From: CAILZL01 sp035548495
Lineage (GTDB): Bacteria > Pseudomonadota > Gammaproteobacteria > Steroidobacterales > Steroidobacteraceae
NCBI GenBank assembly: GCA_035548495.1
Contig: DASZSV010000002.1
Span: 1-20,178, forward strand
Reading direction: 5' to 3'
Length of the DNA: 20,178 bases
Below the pieces are notes generated by a model. The model was not told the DNA's origin. It saw nothing but the letters and a program-made list of their open reading frames with translations, and searched no databases. The position numbers and the translations under genes were made by a program. Shown piece after piece: positions 15,059 to 20,178 of the stretch; position 1 is the stretch's first letter, and each line of letters starts with the position of its first letter.

Positions 15059-15529
15059 TCAACTCACCGCCAACGGCTTCGCCACCATCAGCCACAAAAT
15101 CACTAACGCGACCACAAACGTTGGAATACCTAATGCAGTCCATATTCGCATTAATCGAACAAACTGCTGATCAATCGACCCAGACTGGGATTGGGACTCT
15201 GCAAGCTTCCTCAACTTGTACTGAATAAACAACACTGGAAACCAGCAAAAACCGACGAAAGTGTACAAGGAAATCACCACGATCATCCATTGTGAATGCT
15301 GGTTGTAGTGCAACTGCTCCGCCAACCACATTCCTGTCACAAATTGTCCCAGCACCGCCGGTGCAGTAAACAGCCAGTCTGCCAGCACCACATGACGGGT
15401 CATGGTTTTGATGGCCTCAAGATTATTGCTGCGAAACGTGATCCACTGAAAAAAGGCAATGCCAAATCCGGTGCCAACGACGATGATGCCGAAAAGGATA
15501 TGCAGGTATTTGAGTGTCAGATAAGTCAT
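15059..15529 (-). CDS. DUF2269-family integral membrane protein
   Basis: A 156-residue inner-membrane protein with four predicted membrane spans (about 8-28, 49-70, 80-103 and 129-150). The start MTYLTLKYLHILFGIIVVGTG, followed by a short loop and HVVLADWLFTAPAV, fits the DUF2269 family, whose function is unknown. The start was placed at MTYLTLK, where the first span begins. The frame is open up to 15751, but that part is a translation of intergenic repeats (SPSPLEGEGTGVRD) and not protein. The ribosome site is weak. It is divergent from the PadR operon. The palindromic repeat copy 2 lies just after its stop codon. Confidence 0.82.
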   Translation of the reverse strand: MTYLTLKYLHILFGIIVVGTGFGIAFFQWITFRSNNLEAIKTMTRHVVLADWLFTAPAVLGQFVTGMWLAEQLHYNQHSQWMIVVISLYTFVGFCWFPVLFIQYKLRKLAESQSQSGSIDQQFVRLMRIWTALGIPTFVVALVILWLMVAKPLAVS

Positions 15530-15595
15530 CGGGTTAACTTTCGTCTGATGCGAGTTTTCTGTAAGTATGCACTCATCTACGATTGATAAAACATC

Positions 15596-15634
15596 CCTCA
15601 CCCCTGTCCCCTCTCCCTCAAGGGGCGAGGGTGA
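15596..15634. repeat. GC-rich dispersed repeat, copy A
   Basis: It contains CCCTCTCCCTCAAGGGG, which is also present in copy B. Its part CACCCCTGTCCCCTC (15599-15613) is the exact reverse complement of 15755-15769. Translated, this family gives the PSPLEGEGTGVRD peptide often seen in mispredicted genes. Confidence 0.8.
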
Positions 15635-15736
15635 CGAAATTTGGTACCGCATCAACTTATCGTCGATCGTAGATGATTTTATCGTTGCGATTCGGATTTG
15701 ATGAAAAAGGTGAGATTCGTAAGACCGCCGGATCGA

Positions 15737-15777
15737 GGCCCTCTCCCTCAAGGGGAGGGGACAGGGGTGCGGGGTGC
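15737..15777. repeat. GC-rich dispersed repeat, copy B
   Basis: It shares the 17-bp core CCCTCTCCCTCAAGGGG with copy A in direct orientation. Its arm GAGGGGACAGGGGTG (15755-15769) is inverted relative to copy A. The two copies can pair across 141 bp. Confidence 0.8.
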
Positions 15778-15805
15778 GCGCATATTCACTTCTTCGAGAA
15801 AAGCG

Positions 15806-15848
15806 TTGACACCCTTCCTTTTCGCTGGTACCTTTTTACTACAAGGTA
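15806..15848 (+). promoter_or_regulatory. padR promoter with overlapping operator-like dyad
   Basis: A perfect -35 TTGACA (15806-15811) is followed after 17 bp by TACCTT (15829-15834), a modest -10 element. The -10 is also the left arm of TACCTT-N8-AAGGTA (15829-15848). A dyad with an 8-bp spacer over the promoter, 15 bp before the start codon of a PadR gene, is what autoregulation by PadR would look like. Binding itself is inference. Confidence 0.6.
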
Positions 15849-15862
15849 GCTGTTTAAAACCC

Positions 15863-16186
15863 ATGTCAACTGAACAAAAGTATCTGGCGATCCGCAAAGG
15901 CCTGCTCGAATTCGTGATTCTCAAGATCATTTCGGCCGACAAAGTCTATGTGGCCGACATGCTGCAAATCCTGAGCGATACCGAATTCAGCACCCAGGAA
16001 GGAACGCTGTATCCCCTCCTCAGCCGCATGCGGCGGGAAGATCTGGTGACATACGAATGGCAGGAGTCCGAATCGGGCCCACCGCGCAAGTATTACAAGC
16101 TGACCGCGGCGGGCAAGAAGCAGTTATCGGATTTCAACGATTACTGGAAGTCGCTTAACACCTTTCTCAATCAACTCGGCAAGTAA
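15863..16186 (+). CDS. PadR-family transcriptional regulator
   Basis: A 107-residue winged-helix regulator from MSTEQKYLAIRKG. The helix-turn-helix is followed by the family hallmark QEGTLYPLLSRMRREDLVTYEW and the wing SGPPRKYYKLTAAGKKQL, then a short C-terminal dimerisation helix. These small PadR proteins (subfamily 2) usually repress their own operon and respond to small molecules or envelope signals. The reading frame is open back to 15698, but that part is repeat-derived. The start given is the first residue of the family, although its ribosome site is weak. The PspC-domain gene follows after 16 bp, a PadR/PspC arrangement also known in other bacteria, so the regulator likely controls envelope-stress genes. 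Confidence 0.92.
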   Translation: MSTEQKYLAIRKGLLEFVILKIISADKVYVADMLQILSDTEFSTQEGTLYPLLSRMRREDLVTYEWQESESGPPRKYYKLTAAGKKQLSDFNDYWKSLNTFLNQLGK

Positions 16187-16202
16187 CACGGGCAGGACAT
16201 TT

Positions 16203-17384
16203 ATGAACAAGGTCATCTCCATCAGCCTGAACGGCAATGCCTATCAACTGGAAGAAGCCGGCTACGATTCGCTCAAACAATATCTTGAGCAGGCAGAACG
16301 CCAGTTGAAGGACAATCCCGACAAGGCAGAAATCATTGCCGATCTTGAACAGGCCATTGCTGACAAGTGCAACAGTTATCTGCGTCCGCACAAGAATGTC
16401 ATCAGCAACAGTGAGATTGAACAAATCATCAAGGACATGGGGCCGGTGGAAGGTGGCAATGCTCAGGACACATCATCACAGAATGAACACGCATCGGCGC
16501 AAAACTCTGCATCAAACGCGGAGGTGCCAAAGCGTCTGTACCAGATTCGCGACGGCGCCATCATCAGCGGGTTGTGCAAGGGCATCTCCGTTTACTTCGA
16601 TGTCGATGTATCCATCATCCGCATTCTGTTTGTGTTTCTTGCCTTCATCACCGGCGGCATCTGGGCGCTGGTCTATCTCATCATGATGTTCCTGATTCCG
16701 TATGCAAATACCACCGAAGACATGGCTGCAGCGCGCGGCGCACCATTCAATGCGCAGGAAGTCATTGATCAGGCGAAGAAGCACTATTCAGAATTCAAGA
16801 ATGACAAGGAATGGAGAAAGCACTGGCGTTGCCAGCGCCGCCAGTGGAAAGATCAATGGCGCAAGAATGCGCACTGGTGGGCGTACAACATGCAGAACAA
16901 CATTCACCAGGCCGCCGCACGCGGCAGCTATGGTGCACAGATTGCCGCGGGGCTGCTGGTGCCCATATTCAGCATCGTTGCTGTATTGATCTTCTGGGCG
17001 TGGATGCTGGCCATCATCTCGATGCTGACTACTGGCGCCATCTTCGGCTGGCATGTGCCGCTGGGCAATACACCCACCTGGGTCATTGTGCTCATCATGC
17101 TGATGTTTTCCGGCATCACCACTGCACCGTTCAAGGGAATACGGCGCGCCGCGTATCACTTCTCCGGTTCACCCGCGATCATATGGCTCGGCCTGTGGGA
17201 TGCCATTGTATGGATTGGCTTCAGCGCAGTGATCATCTGGTTTGCGTATCACCACATTTCGCAGGTGCAGTATTTCTTTGACCACTTTCAGGAAGTCATT
17301 CAGTCGCTCTGGAACAGCATGAGGCATGACTTCCATCAAGCCCCGCAACCAGATCTTCCGCCGCCGGCAACGCCGACGACGTGA
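16203..17384 (+). CDS. PspC-domain inner-membrane protein with N-terminal DUF1700-like region
   Basis: A 393-residue protein. Residues 1-83 form a soluble helical region (SLKQYLEQAERQL, AEIIADLEQAIADK, SEIEQIIKDMGPVEG) of the type that precedes membrane parts in DUF1700/HAAS proteins. A low-complexity linker leads to the PspC domain (about 109-168: RLYQIRDGAIISGLCKGISVYFDVDVSIIRILFVF). A Trp/Arg-rich segment lies at 201-226, and three or four further membrane spans lie at about 247-350. The tail is proline-rich. PspC domains act as membrane-stress sensors (phage-shock response). It is in an operon with padR (16 bp upstream, AGGA ribosome site) and the membrane gene 28 bp downstream. The precise output is unknown; a sensor whose expression PadR controls is the likely model. 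Confidence 0.9.
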   Translation: MNKVISISLNGNAYQLEEAGYDSLKQYLEQAERQLKDNPDKAEIIADLEQAIADKCNSYLRPHKNVISNSEIEQIIKDMGPVEGGNAQDTSSQNEHASAQNSASNAEVPKRLYQIRDGAIISGLCKGISVYFDVDVSIIRILFVFLAFITGGIWALVYLIMMFLIPYANTTEDMAAARGAPFNAQEVIDQAKKHYSEFKNDKEWRKHWRCQRRQWKDQWRKNAHWWAYNMQNNIHQAAARGSYGAQIAAGLLVPIFSIVAVLIFWAWMLAIISMLTTGAIFGWHVPLGNTPTWVIVLIMLMFSGITTAPFKGIRRAAYHFSGSPAIIWLGLWDAIVWIGFSAVIIWFAYHHISQVQYFFDHFQEVIQSLWNSMRHDFHQAPQPDLPPPATPTT

Positions 17385-17412
17385 ACGATCCCGCCACGTC
17401 AAAAAAGCAGAT

Positions 17413-17919
17413 ATGAACACGCTCATCATCGTCATCGCCGTTCAAACATTGTTGCTGGCGTATCACCAGATCACCACGTGGTTTGATATTTCACCATTCA
17501 ACGGTGCACGGCACTACACAAACAAGGAACGTCTGGCCGAAACCGGTGTTAACGCAATATTGATGAGCCTGCCACCAATCGGGTTCGCACTGCACAATCA
17601 CGGCCTGATGATATTTGGCGTGGTGTATTACTTTGTATTGCTGACAATGGAAATTGTCATCTGGTGGATTCCATACATCAGCATGCCTTCACATCAATGG
17701 CGAACTCCATATAACAGCCTGCTTGCCCTTGCCACCTCCAACTTCACCGCCAAAGATCCGCTGAATGACTGGCTGGCCGTGCATGAACGAATACACGCTG
17801 ACACTATGATGGTTCTTCCGAGAATACGCGGTCGCATCGTGCCAAACCTTGAACACATGATTCTGCATGGCTGGACGGCAATCACTGCCATTGTGACTGC
17901 CAGTTATTACTTCAGCTAA
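17413..17919 (+). CDS. Unknown membrane protein, third gene of the PadR-PspC operon
   Basis: I do not recognise a family for these 168 residues. Hydrophobic segments at about 1-18, 45-62, 66-88 and 150-167 make it an inner-membrane protein. Between the third and fourth lies a polar stretch with HERIH (124-128), which matches HExxH, then LEHMILH (146-152). The central Arg is unusual for a zinc protease, so metal binding is only a possibility. The start at 17413 begins with a membrane segment. The frame is open back to 17326 inside the PspC gene, but that stretch is an arginine-rich shadow of the other frame. It follows the PspC gene by 28 bp, so it is probably part of the same transcript. It is convergent with the metalloprotein gene, with only a 39-bp gap and no clear terminator. 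Confidence 0.75.
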   Translation: MNTLIIVIAVQTLLLAYHQITTWFDISPFNGARHYTNKERLAETGVNAILMSLPPIGFALHNHGLMIFGVVYYFVLLTMEIVIWWIPYISMPSHQWRTPYNSLLALATSNFTAKDPLNDWLAVHERIHADTMMVLPRIRGRIVPNLEHMILHGWTAITAIVTASYYFS

Positions 17920-17958
17920 TTCAGCAGCGTTGGTCCAGCGGCAATGTTGAGGAAAATG

Positions 17959-18522
17959 CTAGTGACGAATCTGCCACGTGATTGAGTCATCATCATTCAG
18001 CAGTCCAGTGTTGATCAGCCACTGCCGTGCATCCTGTGATTCGTTTTCAAACCATGCCCGTGCCGAACCCAGGCGGAAGGTGTATCCCCACACATCCATG
18101 TCCTGCAGCATGTGCTTGCGGTTGTAGCCAATCAAATGGTCGGCAAGCAGTATCTGCATGTAGCACACGGCATTTTCTTCGTCATAGTCACCACCGGCAT
18201 CGCGGTGCAATACGGCGCGGCGTTCATCGTCCATGCAAACGTAGTGGCTGGCTTCATGCAGAATGGAATGCACCGGCGTATCAATGCGCGCATAGATATT
18301 GCTGCCGATCAAACCCGCTTCGCTGTCACCCCAGTAGGAACCGGGAATGGCACGGCCTTCGGGCACCAGTTCCAGTTGCATGCCGAAACGCGACAACAAC
18401 TCCTGAAGCTGCTCCATGATGATTTCATCGAGAACCACCACGGCGCCTTCCGTGGGCACCATCGGCAACACCCATTGCAAGGGTGTATCGGTCATTGTCT
18501 GGTTCAGGTGGTCATGCGTCAT
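17959..18522 (-). CDS. Putative HExxH metalloprotein, conserved hypothetical
   Basis: A 187-residue soluble protein. The centre has TPVHSILHEASHYVCMD (HEASH at 89-93, an HExxH zinc-site motif), followed about 20 residues later by DYDEENAVCYMQILLAD, whose Glu115/Glu116 could be the third ligand as in gluzincins. Other strong segments are GSYWGDSEAGLIGSNIYARIDT before the motif and WGYTFRLGSARAWFE after it. I believe such proteins occur in many Gammaproteobacteria as hypothetical proteins; no function is known to me. No signal peptide. The start at 18522 was chosen because its ATG overlaps the TGA of the HPt gene by four bases and GGGGA lies upstream. An upstream extension to 18594 and an internal ATG at 18495 are less likely. 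Peptidase activity is inference from the motif. Confidence 0.75.
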   Translation of the reverse strand: MTHDHLNQTMTDTPLQWVLPMVPTEGAVVVLDEIIMEQLQELLSRFGMQLELVPEGRAIPGSYWGDSEAGLIGSNIYARIDTPVHSILHEASHYVCMDDERRAVLHRDAGGDYDEENAVCYMQILLADHLIGYNRKHMLQDMDVWGYTFRLGSARAWFENESQDARQWLINTGLLNDDDSITWQIRH

Positions 18523-18863
18523 GTAATCAAATTTTCCCCGGCGTCGCCAACAGCGGTCTGCAATTGTTGCAGGTGATGCTCTATTTCCACCCACACTGCC
18601 GGTGACAATACACCAGCTCGCAGAATACGTTCAATACTTCTTACCGGCTCGCCGATCTGCGCAAACCCCAGCATCGCCGCGGCACCGCCAATGCGATGCG
18701 CAAACTGCAACAACTGCTCAGCAGCGCTTGCATCGCCCTCACGGGCCGCACGCAACTGCGCCCGCATGACTGACAATTCGTTGTGAATGCGCTCAACAAA
18801 ACGTCCGCCCAGCACCTGCTGCAATTTCGAACGTGAGTGTGGCGAACCGGCTTCGTGGTTCAT
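18519..18863 (-). CDS. HPt (histidine phosphotransfer) domain protein
   Basis: A 114-residue stand-alone HPt four-helix protein. The phosphoacceptor is His56 in FAHRIGGAAAMLGFAQIGEPVRSIE, matching the HxxKG-type HPt motif, with Ile-Gly in place of the usual Lys-Gly. HPt proteins carry phosphate between the receiver domains of hybrid kinases and response regulators. No kinase or receiver gene is in the window. The start at 18863 has GAGGG six bases upstream. The stop overlaps the start of the HExxH gene (ATGA), so the two are translationally coupled. It lies 88 bp after lptE on the same strand, so it may be read from the leuS-lptE transcript or from its own promoter in that gap. Confidence 0.88.
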   Translation of the reverse strand: MNHEAGSPHSRSKLQQVLGGRFVERIHNELSVMRAQLRAAREGDASAAEQLLQFAHRIGGAAAMLGFAQIGEPVRSIERILRAGVLSPAVWVEIEHHLQQLQTAVGDAGENLIT

Positions 18864-18950
18864 GGTATCCCTCAGTATTATTAGCAGGCAATCTGTACGT
18901 CATGTCAGCCATTCCCTGACCATGCCTTATTTCACCACAAACCACACCTC

Positions 18951-19508
18951 TCATAATCTACGGATTTGACGCAATAATTGATCAGCCAGCGCGGCCGCCA
19001 TTGTGTCGCTCAACATCTGTTCTTCACGCTGCTTGGCCAGCGCGCGAGTTTCATCGTAGGTCATGGTTTGCGAACTCTGCAGTGGTTGCTGGAGCACGGC
19101 CTCGCCGGACTGCGCTCTCAGCGTGAACTCCACGTTGTAGAAAACCTCGTATTCCAGCGGCGTATTGTGCTCCGACACCGAGATGACCCGATGTCCCGCG
19201 TCGTCGCGCGTGATGCGCAAAATGACCTTTGCCTGCGATTCGTTGTCGGTCAGTTGCACACCGGATGCGCGCAAACGATCCGCCAGTGCGCGACTGAACG
19301 GTGAATGCGCATCGACATACTGCACATACATCGGCTGCAAATCCGCCGAGACGTGATGCACACCTTGCAGCTCCCAGCCGCAACTTGCGCACAGACATGC
19401 ACAGCCCAGTGCAATCAATGTTCGCCACCAGCTTACCCGCGAAGCAAGCACAGATGCCCGCTTGCGCGGAAATGACAATGTGGCCAACTGAGGCATCAAC
19501 TCTTGCAT
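18951..19508 (-). CDS. lptE: LPS-assembly lipoprotein LptE
   Basis: A 185-residue outer-membrane lipoprotein that plugs the LptD barrel and is needed for LPS insertion into the outer leaflet. The hydrophobic signal SWWRTLIALGCACLC leads to lipobox CASC (Cys43), then GWELQGVHHVSADLQPMYVQ and the conserved SPFSRALADRLRASGV, all typical of LptE. The first 24 residues are odd: LSFPRKRAS is a translation of the dispersed palindromic repeat. The ATG at 19508 has a GGA seven bases upstream. An alternative GTG at 19451 (MLASRVSWWRT) would give a normal-length signal peptide and leave the repeat upstream of the gene. The gene directly follows leuS, as is usual, but holA does not follow it. Confidence 0.92.
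   Translation of the reverse strand: MQELMPQLATLSFPRKRASVLASRVSWWRTLIALGCACLCASCGWELQGVHHVSADLQPMYVQYVDAHSPFSRALADRLRASGVQLTDNESQAKVILRITRDDAGHRVISVSEHNTPLEYEVFYNVEFTLRAQSGEAVLQQPLQSSQTMTYDETRALAKQREEQMLSDTMAAALADQLLRQIRRL
19453..19476 (-). repeat. Degraded copy of the palindromic repeat inside lptE
   Basis: It matches 21 of 24 positions of the repeat at 15016-15039, in the same orientation. Two of the changes break the stem, so the palindrome is no longer kept while the frame stays open through lptE. Confidence 0.75.
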
Positions 19509-19528
19509 GATGTGTCCGCGTTGCAAAC

Positions 19529-20178
19529 CTATACGACGATGTTGATCAGCTTACCGGGAACATAGACGAACTTGCGCACTTCCTTGCCTTCCACCCACTT
19601 GGCGACGTTTTCGTCGCTCAATGCAGCGCTGCGTGCTTCATCCTCTGTCGCCTTGGCTGCGATGTTCACGCGACCACGCAGCTTGCCATTCACTTGCACG
19701 ACAATTTCCAAGGTATCTTGCGTCAACGCCTGCGCATCAGCTTTGGGCCACGGCTGATCAATGATCGCACCGGCATGTCCCAGTTCATTCCACAAGGCAT
19801 GACAGGCATGCGGCACAATGGGTGACAACATCAGCACAATCATTTCCAGTGCTTCCTGCGTGACCGCACGACCTTGCGATGAACTGTCGTTGAACTTCGC
19901 CAGCGAATTCAACAACTCCATCACAGCGGCAATGGCAGTGTTGAATATGCGACGGCGCTGAATATCGTCGGTCACTTTATTCAGGGTTTGATGCACCAGA
20001 CGGCGCATATCCTTTTGGGCATTGTTCAACTTTGCTACATCGAGTTTGCTGGTTGGGCCTGCATTCACATGTTCGTACACCGAGCGCCATAAACGCTTCA
20101 TGAAACGAAATGCGCCTTGAACGCCTTCATCCGACCATTCGAGCGTCTGTTCCGGTGGTGCAGCAAACATCATGAACA
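19529..20178 (-). CDS. leuS: Leucyl-tRNA synthetase, C-terminal part only
   Basis: The 3' end of leuS; the frame stays open to the window edge, so the N-terminal and catalytic parts are outside. The visible part starts with FMMFAAPPEQTLEWSDEGVQGA, the segment after the KMSKS loop region, then the anticodon-binding helices (FRFMKRLWRSVYEHV, MRRLVHQTLNKVTDDI, FNTAIAAVMELLN). It ends with the C-terminal domain (LEIVVQVNGKLRGRVNI...GKEVRKFVYVPGKLINIVV). The enzyme charges tRNA-Leu with leucine. lptE begins about 20 bp after its stop if the ATG at 19508 is used. Confidence 0.98.
   Translation of the reverse strand, partial: FMMFAAPPEQTLEWSDEGVQGAFRFMKRLWRSVYEHVNAGPTSKLDVAKLNNAQKDMRRLVHQTLNKVTDDIQRRRIFNTAIAAVMELLNSLAKFNDSSSQGRAVTQEALEMIVLMLSPIVPHACHALWNELGHAGAIIDQPWPKADAQALTQDTLEIVVQVNGKLRGRVNIAAKATEDEARSAALSDENVAKWVEGKEVRKFVYVPGKLINIVV

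Larger units (their letters stand above)
15530..15862. other. Divergent intergenic region full of repeats
   Basis: It separates the DUF2269 gene (minus) from padR (plus). It holds two copies of a GC-rich repeat, an 11-bp inverted repeat TCATCTACGAT (15573-15583 with 15666-15676), and the padR promoter with an overlapping dyad. Confidence 0.65.

Noticed and set aside
15530..15751. N-terminal extension of the DUF2269 reading frame
   Set aside because: The added residues are a translation of the GC-rich repeat (SPSPLEGEGTGVRD); the family begins at MTYLTLK.
15698..15862. N-terminal extension of the PadR reading frame
   Set aside because: Again repeat-derived (GPLPQGEGTGVRG), and it contains the promoter and dyad.
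17326..17412. Arginine-rich start of the membrane gene inside the PspC gene
   Set aside because: It is a frame shadow of the proline-rich PspC tail; the hydrophobic protein begins at 17413.
17920..17958. Possible bidirectional terminator at the convergent junction
   Set aside because: No stem followed by a U-tract could be found in these 39 bp.

Overview
The window looks like a chromosomal segment of a Gammaproteobacterium with moderate GC. The evidence is the set leuS, lptE, holA, nadD, rsfS and rlmH, two TonB-dependent outer-membrane receptors, and LPS-transport and lipoprotein signals. The long receptor at 250-3393 has a plug like those of Xanthomonas, Steroidobacter and Cellvibrio type sugar scavengers, but I cannot name the genus. 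No CRISPR array, tRNA, rRNA, transposase or phage gene was seen.

Left part, minus strand (1-4355): the first 44 codons of a mannonate dehydratase (uronate catabolism) leave the window at base 1. Upstream of it lies a 1047-residue TonB-dependent receptor with a strong terminator at its 3' end. A 647-bp gene-free leader follows. It carries a perfect 16-bp palindrome and a near-identical second copy whose centre is 273 bp away, which looks like a looping operator pair for a LacI-type repressor. A small periplasmic PsiF-repeat protein comes next.

Second block, minus strand (4447-9240): holA, nadD, rsfS and rlmH are followed by an FHA-GGDEF diguanylate cyclase and a lipoprotein-like alpha/beta hydrolase. 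RsfS has an unusual 68-residue histone-H1-like basic tail.

Middle, plus strand (9386-14418): a DUF2946-type histidine/cysteine protein and a second TonB-dependent receptor form a likely metal-uptake pair. A prolyl aminopeptidase with a basic N-terminal tail and two tandem bactofilins follow, closed by a textbook terminator.

Right part (14482-18522): this stretch is rich in repeats. It holds two exact inverted 29-bp copies of a dispersed palindromic repeat and a second family of GC-rich repeats. Its genes are a DUF2269 membrane protein (minus) and a divergent PadR regulator / PspC-domain protein / unknown membrane protein operon (plus). Convergent to that operon is an HPt protein translationally coupled to a putative HExxH metalloprotein (minus).

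Right end, minus strand (18951-20178): lptE and the C-terminal part of leuS. The commonly contiguous leuS-lptE-holA-nadD-rsfS-rlmH cluster is therefore split here by about 9.7 kb of accessory genes between lptE and holA. The lptE signal-peptide region contains a degraded copy of the same palindromic repeat, read in frame.

The most interesting points for follow-up are the HPt/HExxH pair, the PadR-PspC-membrane protein operon with its operator-like dyad, the repeat-derived LptE N-terminus, the H1-like RsfS tail and the paired operators of the uronate-linked receptor.
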